From Chitinophagales bacterium (lineage in GTDB: Bacteria; Bacteroidota; Bacteroidia; Chitinophagales; LD1): 64,000 bases of DNA. The position numbers and the translations under genes are program-made. Each line of letters opens with the position of its first letter. Positions within the stretch are counted from its first letter, which is position 1. Positions 26,655-35,720 of the stretch are shown piece by piece. The stretch is taken from the NCBI GenBank assembly GCA_016787045.1, contig JAEUVA010000038.1, positions 1 through 64,000 on the forward strand, given 5' to 3'. Under the pieces are notes generated by a model. That model was not told where the DNA came from. It worked only from the letters and a program-made list of their open reading frames with translations, and made no database searches.

Positions 26655-28769
26655 ATGAAGTCGTTCCTCTACACTCTTTTTACCGTTTGCTTTCTACAGG
26701 GCGTGGCATGGGCGCAAAGCTTTACCCAACAAGCCGACACCTATTTTACGAAAGAGGAATATGCGCAACTGATAAAAGAAGGAGCACTGAATGTGGCGCG
26801 TAGTGCAAATTTTCCGGAAAGTGTTTTTGCAGAGGAATACGATAAACATCAGCAACAGATCTCTGCGCTTGCCACACCGGTCATCATCAAAAAATTCAAT
26901 TGGTTAGAAAACGGTTACAGCACTACGCCTGCCCCACAATCGGCTGCATGGAAAAAGCGAAAAGAGAGCTACACCAAAGAGTTGCTGCGCGGTGTGCGCG
27001 ATGCGTTGTATGCCAATGAAGCATTTCTCAAAACAATCTTCACGATAGATGAGAGCGATAGAATTGTTTCGTTTCATGCTGACATTACGGTGGAGAAAGA
27101 TGGCGCATTACAGGTAACGGAAACCATCAAGATATACAACGGAGAAGGTGGCAATAACGATGAAATAAAACGCGGTGTTGTGCGCGAATTTCCTACTCGC
27201 TATAAAACAAAAACGGGCTTGGTTTCTACGGTTCCTTTTCATTTCATCAGTGTAACAAAAAATGGTGAGAGAGAATCTTATAAGTGGGAAAATGCAGAGA
27301 ACGGAGTCCGCTACTATTTTGGCACAGCCAACGAATTTTTAGAGCGCGGTTATTACACGTATGTGCTCAGTTACCAAACATCCCGACAAATCATTTTTCA
27401 TGGCGACAAAGATGAATTGTATTGGAACGTAAACGGCACGGGCTGGAGTTTTACTTCGGGTAAAGTGAGTTGCCGAATTACGTTTCCGGAGGGCGCAACC
27501 ATTAATGAAAACAACTGCTACACCGGAGTTCAGGGTTCTACAGCCAGCGATTGTAATTTCAAAATCATTAGCAGCAATGTAGTGGAGTTCAGCACCACCC
27601 AATTGCTGAATGCCAATGAGGGCTTAACGGTTTCTACTACTATTCAAAAAGGAATGATAACTGCGCCTACTCCATTGCAAAGTGCATGGGCTTTGTTGAA
27701 AGACAATTACATTTTGCCTGCACTGGCAATTGCAATATTTTTCTTGTTCGTTATCAATTTCACCGCATGGTGGCGCGTGGGCCGCGACCCCGAAGCAGGC
27801 ACCATTATTCCACAGTTTGAACCGCCACAAGATTTTTCGCCTGCTGATTGTGGTTTTTTGCTGAAGCAAACTTACAGCGCGCCTTTGTTTGCCGCGTCTA
27901 TTGTTGATTACGCAGTGCATCGTTTGGTAGATATTGAAGTGAAGCGCGAAGGCTTGATTTTGAAAACACCTGTTTACTACTTCAACCGACCGGCACACAT
28001 ACGGGGCGAGTTTGAGCGCGACTACAAACGTTATAAATGGTATGGATACGACATTGAAGATTTGTTTGGACAGAAGGCCGCAAAAGGGGAATATAACTCC
28101 CTGATTGCTTCGCGCTACAGCAGCTTGCATACACAACTTAAAAACCGAATGCAAATCAGCAGCGGCACCACCAATAGTTTTCGGGGCTTATTCTCGCTGA
28201 ATGATGGCTACATCGGATTGGGTATATTCTATTTGTTTCTCTGTGGCTTCGGCACCATGATTTACTTCATTGTGTATGGCGGCACACCGGTGTTGGTGGC
28301 GTCAGCTATACTGTTGTTGCTGCTGGGTGTGGTGCTGCAAATTTTATTCAGCCGATGGATGAGCGCTTACACGAAAGAGGGCCGAAAACTTTTAGACCAT
28401 GTGCTGGGCTTTAAACGGTATTTAGAAACTGCCGAGCAAAAAATGTTTGATGCACTCAACCCGCCCGAAATGACCATTCAGTTATTTGAAAAGTATTTGC
28501 CATACGCCATTGCGCTGGGCTGCGAAAATAAATGGGCTGCCAAGTTTGAAGCCATCATCAACCAAGCTATTGAAGGCGGTTACCAGCCGGTTTATTACCG
28601 AATGCAGGGTAGCAGTTTCAGTGCATCTTCTTTTGCATCGGGTATATCTTCAGGCATCAGCAGCACCATTGCCTCAGCTACCACACCACCCAGCAGCAGC
28701 AGTGGCGGAAGTGGCGGTGGTGGGAGCAGCGGAGGAGGAGGTGGTGGTGGAGGAGGCGGTGGTTGGTAG
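26655..28769 (+). CDS. DUF2207 domain-containing membrane protein with Gly-rich tail
   Basis: A 704-residue protein. After a signal peptide (AWAQ) and a helical linker, the DUF2207 extracytoplasmic domain begins near 135 ('ISVHADITV'-like strand: VSFHADITVEKDGALQVTETI) and runs to about 330. Membrane spans lie near 350-372 and at two places around 520-570, with cytoplasmic domains between and after. The C-terminus is Ser/Gly-rich and ends in an unbroken Gly run followed by Trp, a tail seen in many members of this family. It is 9 bases after lemA. The function is unknown. Confidence 0.92.
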   Translation: MKSFLYTLFTVCFLQGVAWAQSFTQQADTYFTKEEYAQLIKEGALNVARSANFPESVFAEEYDKHQQQISALATPVIIKKFNWLENGYSTTPAPQSAAWKKRKESYTKELLRGVRDALYANEAFLKTIFTIDESDRIVSFHADITVEKDGALQVTETIKIYNGEGGNNDEIKRGVVREFPTRYKTKTGLVSTVPFHFISVTKNGERESYKWENAENGVRYYFGTANEFLERGYYTYVLSYQTSRQIIFHGDKDELYWNVNGTGWSFTSGKVSCRITFPEGATINENNCYTGVQGSTASDCNFKIISSNVVEFSTTQLLNANEGLTVSTTIQKGMITAPTPLQSAWALLKDNYILPALAIAIFFLFVINFTAWWRVGRDPEAGTIIPQFEPPQDFSPADCGFLLKQTYSAPLFAASIVDYAVHRLVDIEVKREGLILKTPVYYFNRPAHIRGEFERDYKRYKWYGYDIEDLFGQKAAKGEYNSLIASRYSSLHTQLKNRMQISSGTTNSFRGLFSLNDGYIGLGIFYLFLCGFGTMIYFIVYGGTPVLVASAILLLLLGVVLQILFSRWMSAYTKEGRKLLDHVLGFKRYLETAEQKMFDALNPPEMTIQLFEKYLPYAIALGCENKWAAKFEAIINQAIEGGYQPVYYRMQGSSFSASSFASGISSGISSTIASATTPPSSSSGGSGGGGSSGGGGGGGGGGGW

Positions 28770-28895
28770 TTTGTAAGCTACATGCAGTTTAATGCTGTAC
28801 ATCTGCCATTCGCACAATGCAAATGTCATTTCTCACAATCTGCAAAATGCCTACGACCCATTTCTCGAATTTTGTATCAACAAAAACCAAAAGAT

Positions 28896-29357
28896 ATGCT
28901 TTGGATAATTTGGTACGTTTTTACTGCAAGTGTAGTGTTGTTAGCACTTACGTTTATACCGGTTATACTTTACTGGCAATCCCAATGTGTAAATATCCGG
29001 TTGGTAGATAAGCAAGGAGCCCCGATTGCCGGAGCAGAGATTTATGGAGTATATGATGAAACGGCCTATGCTACCTCTGTGGCCGGGGGATACAGCACAG
29101 ATACCGTATATACCCGCACACCTATTGCCACCGGTACTTATACTAAACGCTTGGGAAAAACAGACGAAAACGGTGAGTTTAAAACCAGAATATGGTTGGG
29201 CAGTTATTGGGGATTAAAGTTGCGCAAGAACGATGAAAGTGTTTCCGTTTTGTTAGAGCGTTTTGCCTCCCAACGCAATTTTAGCCAAAAGCCCAAATTA
29301 ATGGTGTTTGATACATCGCGTACCATTTTTGACCCTCGTTGGTTTAGCGGAGAGTGA
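28896..29357 (+). CDS. Membrane-anchored hypothetical protein with carboxypeptidase-regulatory-like fold
   Basis: A 153-residue protein with one N-terminal membrane helix (MLWIIWYVFTASVVLLALTF). The outer part 'VNIRLVDKQGAPIAGAEIYGVYDE...GKTDENGEFKTRIWLG' has the order of a CarboxypepD_reg/CNA-B-like beta-sandwich (xVxDxxGxPIxGAxV then TDxxGxF). The ATG at 28896 is favoured since it starts the membrane helix; upstream codons in frame give a basic, unlikely leader. It is followed by the gap that precedes the sugar transporter. Confidence 0.72.
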   Translation: MLWIIWYVFTASVVLLALTFIPVILYWQSQCVNIRLVDKQGAPIAGAEIYGVYDETAYATSVAGGYSTDTVYTRTPIATGTYTKRLGKTDENGEFKTRIWLGSYWGLKLRKNDESVSVLLERFASQRNFSQKPKLMVFDTSRTIFDPRWFSGE

Positions 29358-29369
29358 TGGATTGTCTTT

Positions 29370-29424
29370 CCACAATTGTGGGTGTACATTTTCATTACCG
29401 CATGCGAGGTGAGCTACAATTGTA
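29370..29424. promoter_or_regulatory. Two ACAATTGT palindromes before the sugar transporter
   Basis: ACAATTGT occurs at 29372-29379 (within CCACAATTGTGG) and 29416-29423 (within TACAATTGTA), 44 bases apart, about four helical turns. The second site touches a TAAGTTTA box (29423-29430) close to the -7 consensus, 20 bases before the ATG. They look like paired operator sites; the regulator is not known. Confidence 0.4.
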
Positions 29425-29449
29425 AGTTTAGCTTTACAAAAAGCAATTC

Positions 29450-30697
29450 ATGCAAAATAAGAATACAGCTCTAGTAGCTACAGTAATTCTCGGGGTGTTC
29501 TTTTTTATTTTTGGTTTTGTTACGTGGCTCAATTCTACACTAATTCCATATCTAAAAATTGCCTGTGAGCTCACTACCGCCCAATCACAATTGGTAGCAT
29601 TTGCGTTTTACATTTCGTACTTTGTTATGGCGCTACCGTCATCGTTCATACTAGAAAAAACAGGATTTAAAAAAGGCATGATGCTTGGTTTGGTAATAAT
29701 GGCTATAGGTGCATTTATATTTATTCCGGCTGCTCAAACCCGTACCTATAATTTATTTCTGACCGGGTTATTTGTAATAGGCACAGGGCTATCGCTGCTG
29801 CAAACCGCTTCAAACCCGTACATCACTATTGCAGGACCAATTGAGAGTGCCGCCCGCAGAATTAGCATAATGGGTATATGCAATAAAGTAGCCGGAGTGC
29901 TGGCTCCCATCATCATGGGCGCCATTATACTGGCCGATGCAGCTACATTGGAAACAGATTTGAAGCTTTTAGATGAAACCGCTAGAACTTTGAAGTTAAA
30001 CGAGTTGGCCTCTAGAGTTATTACACCTTATACGTTCATGGCGGTAGCTTTATTGGTATTGGCATTATTGGTACAGTTTTCTCCTTTGCCTGATATTGAA
30101 AACCAAGAAGAAGCTATAGATGCAAAATCAGGCACAGATAAAACATCGGTGTTTCAGTTTCCAAATTTAGTGCTGGGTGTGGTTGCCTTGTTTTTGTATG
30201 TAGGCGTAGAAGTAATGGCCGGTGACACGATAGGGCTATATGGACAAACACAGGGCATTAACTTAGAAAAAGCTAAAATCTTTGGTTCGTACACGCTAAG
30301 TGCAATGGTAGTTGGATACATATTGGGCATTATTTTGATCCCCAAGTACATCACCCAGTCTAAGGCATTGGCAATATCTGCCATAGTAGGAATGGCTTTT
30401 TCAGCAGCAGCAATTTTCACCAGCGGTTTTGTTTCAGTACTATTTATTGCGTTGCTGGGTTCAGCAAATGCACTCATGTGGCCGGCCATATGGCCGTTAG
30501 CAATAGATGGTTTGGGAAAATTTACCAAAACCGGTTCAGCGCTTCTGATAATGGCTATTGCCGGTGGAGCCATATTACCGCTTTTGTGGGGTAAACTGGC
30601 AGATGTACCTTCTATAGGTCATCAACAGGCATACTGGTTGATGGTACCGTGTTATGGGTTTATTTTGTGGTATAGTGTTAAAGCACAACGTAAATGA
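29450..30697 (+). CDS. Sugar MFS transporter (FucP/GluP-like, FHS family)
   Basis: A 415-residue inner membrane protein with 12 predicted spans. The start 'FFFIFGFVTWLNSTLIPYLKIACELTTAQSQLVAFAFYISYFVMALPSSFILEKTGFKKGM' is the signature of the fucose/glucose-galactose:H+ symporter family, and 'TGLSLLQTASNPYITIAGP' is the second conserved block. It probably imports a hexose or deoxyhexose. Its stop overlaps the ATG of the aldehyde dehydrogenase gene (ATGA), so the two are translationally coupled, which is odd if that enzyme acts in kynurenine breakdown. Confidence 0.93.
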   Translation: MQNKNTALVATVILGVFFFIFGFVTWLNSTLIPYLKIACELTTAQSQLVAFAFYISYFVMALPSSFILEKTGFKKGMMLGLVIMAIGAFIFIPAAQTRTYNLFLTGLFVIGTGLSLLQTASNPYITIAGPIESAARRISIMGICNKVAGVLAPIIMGAIILADAATLETDLKLLDETARTLKLNELASRVITPYTFMAVALLVLALLVQFSPLPDIENQEEAIDAKSGTDKTSVFQFPNLVLGVVALFLYVGVEVMAGDTIGLYGQTQGINLEKAKIFGSYTLSAMVVGYILGIILIPKYITQSKALAISAIVGMAFSAAAIFTSGFVSVLFIALLGSANALMWPAIWPLAIDGLGKFTKTGSALLIMAIAGGAILPLLWGKLADVPSIGHQQAYWLMVPCYGFILWYSVKAQRK

Positions 30698-32145
30698 TTC
30701 AACTATTAAACTACATCAATGGCTCACTAACTGAGCCACTTTCAAAACAATATATCAACAACATTGAACCCGCTACCGGCCAGGCGTATTCCCATTGCCC
30801 CGATAGCGATGAACGCGATGTGCAGTTAGCATACGAAGCAGCAAAGAATGCTTTTGAAAGCTGGAGCAAAACACCTTTAGAGGAAAGAATGCTGATGCTG
30901 ATGCGCATTGCCGATGGTATTGAAAAACGGATGGATGAATTTGTAGCGGCAGAAAGTAAAGACAACGGCAAGCCGCTTAAACTGGCGCGTGCTGTTGATA
31001 TACCAAGAGCAGTTTCCAATTTTCGTTTTTATGCGTCCGCTATACAGCACTTTGCTTCTGAATCACATCAAATGCCGGGTGTAGGAGTTAACTACACATT
31101 GCGCCAACCAATTGGGGTGGTGGGTTGTATTTCACCGTGGAATTTGCCGCTGTATTTATTCAGTTGGAAAATTGCACCGGCACTCGCTACCGGAAATTGT
31201 GTAGTAGCAAAACCAAGTGAAATAACTCCTTACACCGCATATCTACTTTCGCAGGTTTGTATAGCTGTAGGACTTCCGAAAGGTGTTTTGAATATTGTGC
31301 ACGGCTTAGGCAGTAAAGTGGGTCAGGCAATTGTGGAGCATGATGGTATAAAAGCCATTTCTTTTACTGGTGGAACGGAAACAGGAAAGAGAATTGCAGC
31401 AACGGCAGCACCCATGTTTAAGAAGTTATCGCTTGAGTTAGGCGGAAAAAACCCCACTCTTGTTTTTGCTGATTGCGATTTTGAAGAAACCGTAAAACAG
31501 GTGGTTACCGCATCATTCAGTAATCAAGGTGAAATTTGTTTGTGTGGGTCCAGAATTTTTGTGGAGAAAAGCATTTATGAAAAATTTCGTGAAGCATTTG
31601 TAACTCGCGTAAAAACATTGAAAGTAGGCGACCCAAATGATGCGGATTCAAATTTGGGCGCTATCGTATCTGAACAGCACAAGAACAAAATTCTTTCTTA
31701 CATACAATTAGCCAAAGAAGAAGGCGGAAAAATTTTGTGTGGTGGCGAGGAACTTGGGGCTGACCAAAGGTCAGACCGAGTAAAGAATGGTTACTTCATT
31801 TCTCCAACAGTAATTGATGGACTTAGTTACACTTGCCAAACAAATCAGGAAGAAATATTTGGCCCTGTGGTTACACTCACCCCGTTTGAAAGTGAAGAAG
31901 AAGTTTTGATGATGGCAAACAGTGTAAAGTATGGTCTATCTGCTACTATTTGGACAAACGATTTAAAGCGCGCTCATCGTGTGGCCGAAAAAATTGAAGC
32001 TGGTATTGTTTGGATAAACAGTTGGCTGGTGCGCGATTTGCGAACTCCGTTTGGCGGTGTAAAAGCCAGTGGCGTAGGCCGCGAAGGCGGCTGGGAAGCC
32101 ATGCGATTTTTTACAGAACCCAAAAATGTGTTTGTGAAAACTTGA
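30694..32145 (+). CDS. amnC: Aldehyde dehydrogenase, 2-aminomuconic semialdehyde dehydrogenase-like
   Basis: A 483-residue NAD-dependent aldehyde dehydrogenase. Catalytic Cys282 lies in 'NQGEICLCGSRIFV', the form found in ALDH8A1 and bacterial 2-amino/2-hydroxymuconic semialdehyde dehydrogenases; Asn150 (SPWN) and Glu248 (ELGGKN) complete the site. The 'GIVWINSWLVRDLRTPFGGVKASGVGREGG' segment also fits that clade. It would oxidise 2-aminomuconic semialdehyde to 2-aminomuconate. It is coupled to the upstream transporter by a four-base overlap. Residues 355-362 are encoded by a palindromic repeat (31757-31779), in a surface loop of variable length in the family. Confidence 0.9.
   Translation: MIQLLNYINGSLTEPLSKQYINNIEPATGQAYSHCPDSDERDVQLAYEAAKNAFESWSKTPLEERMLMLMRIADGIEKRMDEFVAAESKDNGKPLKLARAVDIPRAVSNFRFYASAIQHFASESHQMPGVGVNYTLRQPIGVVGCISPWNLPLYLFSWKIAPALATGNCVVAKPSEITPYTAYLLSQVCIAVGLPKGVLNIVHGLGSKVGQAIVEHDGIKAISFTGGTETGKRIAATAAPMFKKLSLELGGKNPTLVFADCDFEETVKQVVTASFSNQGEICLCGSRIFVEKSIYEKFREAFVTRVKTLKVGDPNDADSNLGAIVSEQHKNKILSYIQLAKEEGGKILCGGEELGADQRSDRVKNGYFISPTVIDGLSYTCQTNQEEIFGPVVTLTPFESEEEVLMMANSVKYGLSATIWTNDLKRAHRVAEKIEAGIVWINSWLVRDLRTPFGGVKASGVGREGGWEAMRFFTEPKNVFVKT
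31757..31779. repeat. Short dispersed palindrome inside ALDH gene, copy 2
   Basis: The reverse complement contains CGGTCTGACCTTTGGTCAG, matching copy 1 at 18894 with one extra T in the loop. Here it is in frame and codes for about eight residues (GADQRSDR) just before the 'NGYFISPT' motif. Confidence 0.6.
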
Positions 32146-32155
32146 TAACATCAAG

Positions 32156-32923
32156 TTACTCTTGATGTAGTATTAGTTGTAAAATCCAAACAGCCAGCAG
32201 TGTGGTATGCGGATGTGGTTTTTCATCCTGTTCGCCAGTCCAAGACCAACCACCATTAGCTTGCTGTGCGGCTAATATCTCTTTTATCCAGTTGTAAGAA
32301 ACCCGCTCCCTCTCTTTTAGAAACAAAAGCCCAAGTATGGCCTCCATACCGGTATCGGTAATTGTCTTTTCAAGATTCATGGTTGCTATAAACTCTGCTT
32401 TATATTTTACTCGCAATTGTTGAATAATCTGTTGCTGCGATAAAGAGGCATTGCTCCCCGCCCAATACAACGAAAGCGCGGCATGCATCATATCTCTTGC
32501 TCCTTCAATACAGTTAAATTCTGCCAAACAACTATCCAGCGGTAACTTCCCGGAATGAATACCCCACAACATTAGTTTACCAACCCCCTTGCTATTGGTA
32601 AATATTCTCAATAACCCTTCTTCGTCCACTTTTACTTTTTTCCCGATAAGCGGAGTGTAGCAACAGTACACTACACTATCTTCGGGCAGTAGATTGGAAA
32701 TACTCAAAATATTTTTCCGTGGCGCTTGTACCAGTTTGTACTTTTTGTGCATGTACACCAATAACAACCGTTGATTGTAAGATGGAAAATCCTTTTCTGA
32801 CAATGAATTGAGGTAGTTTATAGCTCGCTTAGTTGCTATTTGTATGCTATCTGTATGCAGTTGAGCTTGTGCATTTGATGCAAACAGTATCAACACACAA
32901 AACAATTGGCGTATTTTACTCAT
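32156..32923 (-). CDS. Secreted protein with terpenoid-cyclase/prenyltransferase-like motif
   Basis: A 255-residue protein with a signal peptide (AQAQ). The C-terminal 'IKEILAAQQANGGWSWTG' is a QW-like motif of the alpha-toroid (terpenoid cyclase/prenyltransferase) fold, and helical pairs precede it. Such folds in exported proteins often only bind or inhibit. Its start overlaps the stop of the FISUMP gene by 4 bases, so both are in one operon starting at 35631. The function is not known. Confidence 0.7.
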   Translation of the reverse strand: MSKIRQLFCVLILFASNAQAQLHTDSIQIATKRAINYLNSLSEKDFPSYNQRLLLVYMHKKYKLVQAPRKNILSISNLLPEDSVVYCCYTPLIGKKVKVDEEGLLRIFTNSKGVGKLMLWGIHSGKLPLDSCLAEFNCIEGARDMMHAALSLYWAGSNASLSQQQIIQQLRVKYKAEFIATMNLEKTITDTGMEAILGLLFLKERERVSYNWIKEILAAQQANGGWSWTGEQDEKPHPHTTLLAVWILQLILHQE

Positions 32924-33855
32924 TTAACACAACGCAAACTTGCACGTACTTTTTCTGTTTTTTCGGCTATAAACATATATCCGTTTGCAGATATATTAAT
33001 CAGGTAGCGGCTACCGTTATCAGTTTTATCGCTTGTCCAATACGTACCCACAAAATTTGCCCCTACAGTTTTCTTTTCTTCCACCGAGTATGCTCCGAGT
33101 TTATTTAATCCTATAGAAAGATTTTCGGCTGTCGGCTTGTCAAACAATTCATCAAAAGTATCACCATAATTCATCAACAAATTTTCCCAATCATTTCTTG
33201 TCGGTAGCTTCCACCCGGTGGGGCACATTTTATCAGAATAAGAAAGTAAAGGAAGTTTAGCAGGTGGCAAATTACTAGCTGTCCAATCGGAGCAAAACCA
33301 AATGTTGTTGTTTACTCCGCGCACCTCAATTGTCTTCCCCTCTATCTGCAAATTGTATGGCACTGCAGTGGCCGTCTTCTTCAGAGCTATTAAATGCTCT
33401 TTTTTTTGCTGATAGTGGTAACATTTGTTTGAGACCGATGAAACCACTTTCATGCTATCTGCATTGGGTGATACTCTAACCTTATGAGGACTTTTTGCTG
33501 CAAATAAATTATAGGTATCTTTTCCTACCTGCAAATGTAGCGTGTCTTTCTCGCTCTTTCTAAAGTAAATTGCCGCAAAACTACTTGTCTGAATTATTGA
33601 ATCTATAAAATAAGGAGCTGTATGCGGCAGGCAATTTCCGCATTGCTCAAACCAGATGCCATTCAAATAATAATTAATGCAATTGGTGGTTTTGTTGAGT
33701 ACTGCATAGCCCTCAGCAGGTATAGCTATGCGGTCTATCTCCTCTTGACTCAATACAGGCAGCGCATTGTTGGCCGGTAATTGAATATTAATTTGACCAA
33801 AAGAGCGGAAGCATAGAATGATTTGTAGCAACGCAGCAAATAGGATTCGGTTCAT
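32920..33855 (-). CDS. Secreted protein with Fibrobacter succinogenes major paralogous (FISUMP) domain
   Basis: A 311-residue protein with a signal peptide cleaved before Gln (SFGQ). The second half has 'NIWFCSDWTASNL', 'MCPTGWKLPTRNDWENLL' and 'GTYWTSDKTDNGSRYLINIS' and ends 'RASLRCVK', the hallmarks of FISUMP domains (related to the formylglycine-generating/C-type lectin fold, usually without catalytic activity). The same strand carries the Gly/Cys-rich surface protein 12 bases upstream and the prenyltransferase-fold protein downstream. It probably works at the cell surface with its larger neighbour. Confidence 0.85.
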   Translation of the reverse strand: MNRILFAALLQIILCFRSFGQINIQLPANNALPVLSQEEIDRIAIPAEGYAVLNKTTNCINYYLNGIWFEQCGNCLPHTAPYFIDSIIQTSSFAAIYFRKSEKDTLHLQVGKDTYNLFAAKSPHKVRVSPNADSMKVVSSVSNKCYHYQQKKEHLIALKKTATAVPYNLQIEGKTIEVRGVNNNIWFCSDWTASNLPPAKLPLLSYSDKMCPTGWKLPTRNDWENLLMNYGDTFDELFDKPTAENLSIGLNKLGAYSVEEKKTVGANFVGTYWTSDKTDNGSRYLINISANGYMFIAEKTEKVRASLRCVK

Positions 33856-33867
33856 AGATGAATCATA

Positions 33868-35631
33868 TTAAGGATTTACCGAACCTGTTACTGTACCACC
33901 AAGATTAGACAACGAAGAACCGCTGCCATTGCCTTGCAGTGCTAAACCCGCTGCACCACCTACAGCGCCAGCGCATCCACCCACACAGCAACCGGTAGTT
34001 TGGTTACTGCCCGCTACGCCAGGTACGCCACCTGTGGCTCCTGTGCCACCATTGCTATTTCCTGAGCACCCGGAAGAGGAAGACCCTGCTCCTACTCCGC
34101 CTGTTCCGGCAGTGAAAACCCCACCTGCCGCTCCTGCACCACTACACCCGGTTCGGTTACCACAACCGCAAATAGTACCTCCGGTGCAGTTGTAGCAACT
34201 GCCCGCTCCACCACTACCCGCAGGAGTGCCCGCACCACCACCTCCTCCTCCGCCAGCAGAGCAACAACCTGCCCCGGCTCCACCGCCTCCGCCTCCTCCT
34301 GCACGAATGGTGCCGTAATTAAAAACAGTTACTGCTACTCCTGCATTGGTGAGTATGGCATGACCACCGGCTCCACCTACTCCTGCTGCTAAATCTCCCT
34401 GACATATACCATCACTTTCTCTTGCTCCTATACCTCCATTTCCTCCACCTGCTAGTATGGTTCCGTAATTAAATAACTTAATTTTTGCGCCAGATGGCAT
34501 AGTGCTGGCATTAAACCCCGGGTTGCCTGCGGCACCGCTTGTACCGCCATTACCTGCTGCTTGTAAGGTTACACCAGATTGTATGTACACACAGTAGTTC
34601 TCTGACTTTCCGCCTCCAAGTGCAGTATTTAAATTATACCCGGTTTGGTTGCTTGTGATGATGACTGTGTTTTGGCAATAGTCGCATACACTGTTCCAAA
34701 AACCATTGCCTCCATTGGGAGTGGCTTTGGTATCCCACCATTCCAAACAATCATTAGTGGTGTTGTAAATCATTAACCCTTCAGCCAAAACATTGCCCAT
34801 GGCATCGCGCTGAGTTGTAGTAAGCCGGGGAGGTAAAAATCCTTTCTCGGTAGATTGTAAATCCAAAATAGCTCTAGCATTAGGGGTTGGATCTGTGGCA
34901 CCACCCATGTTAGCACCAATAGCTACTCCACCGCCATTTGCACTTTCCATGTTCACTAATGCACTAGTGCCTACTCCACTAAATCCACCTTGATCAAAAT
35001 AAAATTTTATGGGGCCAAAATGAGAAGCTACCCGTACCCAGCTGCCAAAAATCTGTGAGTAAAGCCCTAAGTCACTTGTTCCATTTATCTGTGTGGTACC
35101 ACGTTGTATTACACCGTTGTTTACATTTAATCTGCCGTTAATGTCTAAATGCTGTATTGGTGCAGTAGTTTTATTGATACCTATAAAATTTCCCTGGCTA
35201 TTGAGCAACAATGGCTTAGTATTCCAGCTCTGAAAATATGCGTATGAAGCATCAGAACCAGCCGTAATATCTACGCTATTGTTTCTAGAAATGGCAAAAG
35301 GGTAAGTGGCCAATGTGGCAGCTGTGGTACCGGCATGGTTAATAGTGAGCAGGTTGCCTGGAGTTGGTGTTCCAATACCGGTGTTACCCCCGGAGAGTAC
35401 CCGTGCTCTTTCTGTATTGTTGGTGCGTATCACCCAATCTACGGCATCGGTAGTGCCTATAAAATTATTGGAGGGGTTAGTACCGGCATTGCCAATTACC
35501 TTCCAGAATGGATACGAAGTGTTTTGGGTTTCTGCCTGCGCAAACCCCGGGGTTACCCGGAGCGTAATTGCATAAACAATGAAAAAAAATACACTGACAT
35601 TGATGCTCAGCAATTTCGAGGGCTTAACCAT
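33868..35631 (-). CDS. Surface protein with Gly/Cys-rich C-terminal region
   Basis: A 587-residue exported protein with a signal peptide (FAQAET). The first half has tail-fibre-like 'NTGIGTPTPGNLLTINHAG' and 'RAILDLQSTEKGFLPPRLTTTQRDAMGNVLAEGLMIYNTTNDCLEWWD', seen in many Bacteroidota secreted proteins. From about 400 to the end the chain is almost all Gly, Ala, Ser and Thr with about twelve Cys (for example GCC, GCGN, GCSG, GCCVGGC). Such Gly-rich domains occur in phage tail adhesins and some surface proteins. The ATG at 35631 starts the signal peptide. It is the first gene of a three-gene operon. Confidence 0.82.
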   Translation of the reverse strand: MVKPSKLLSINVSVFFFIVYAITLRVTPGFAQAETQNTSYPFWKVIGNAGTNPSNNFIGTTDAVDWVIRTNNTERARVLSGGNTGIGTPTPGNLLTINHAGTTAATLATYPFAISRNNSVDITAGSDASYAYFQSWNTKPLLLNSQGNFIGINKTTAPIQHLDINGRLNVNNGVIQRGTTQINGTSDLGLYSQIFGSWVRVASHFGPIKFYFDQGGFSGVGTSALVNMESANGGGVAIGANMGGATDPTPNARAILDLQSTEKGFLPPRLTTTQRDAMGNVLAEGLMIYNTTNDCLEWWDTKATPNGGNGFWNSVCDYCQNTVIITSNQTGYNLNTALGGGKSENYCVYIQSGVTLQAAGNGGTSGAAGNPGFNASTMPSGAKIKLFNYGTILAGGGNGGIGARESDGICQGDLAAGVGGAGGHAILTNAGVAVTVFNYGTIRAGGGGGGGAGAGCCSAGGGGGGGAGTPAGSGGAGSCYNCTGGTICGCGNRTGCSGAGAAGGVFTAGTGGVGAGSSSSGCSGNSNGGTGATGGVPGVAGSNQTTGCCVGGCAGAVGGAAGLALQGNGSGSSLSNLGGTVTGSVNP

Positions 35632-35720
35632 ACGACTTTTATGTACTCCAAAATTAGTTTTTTGTGTGGTGTTTGTACATGTCTTACCGTTTGTTGTAAT
35701 ATAGCCCATCAAGAAAAACA

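Noticed and set aside
27624..28154. 176-residue minus-strand frame opposite the DUF2207 gene
   Set aside because: Shadow of a clear coding sequence; composition is irregular and Cys-rich without pattern.
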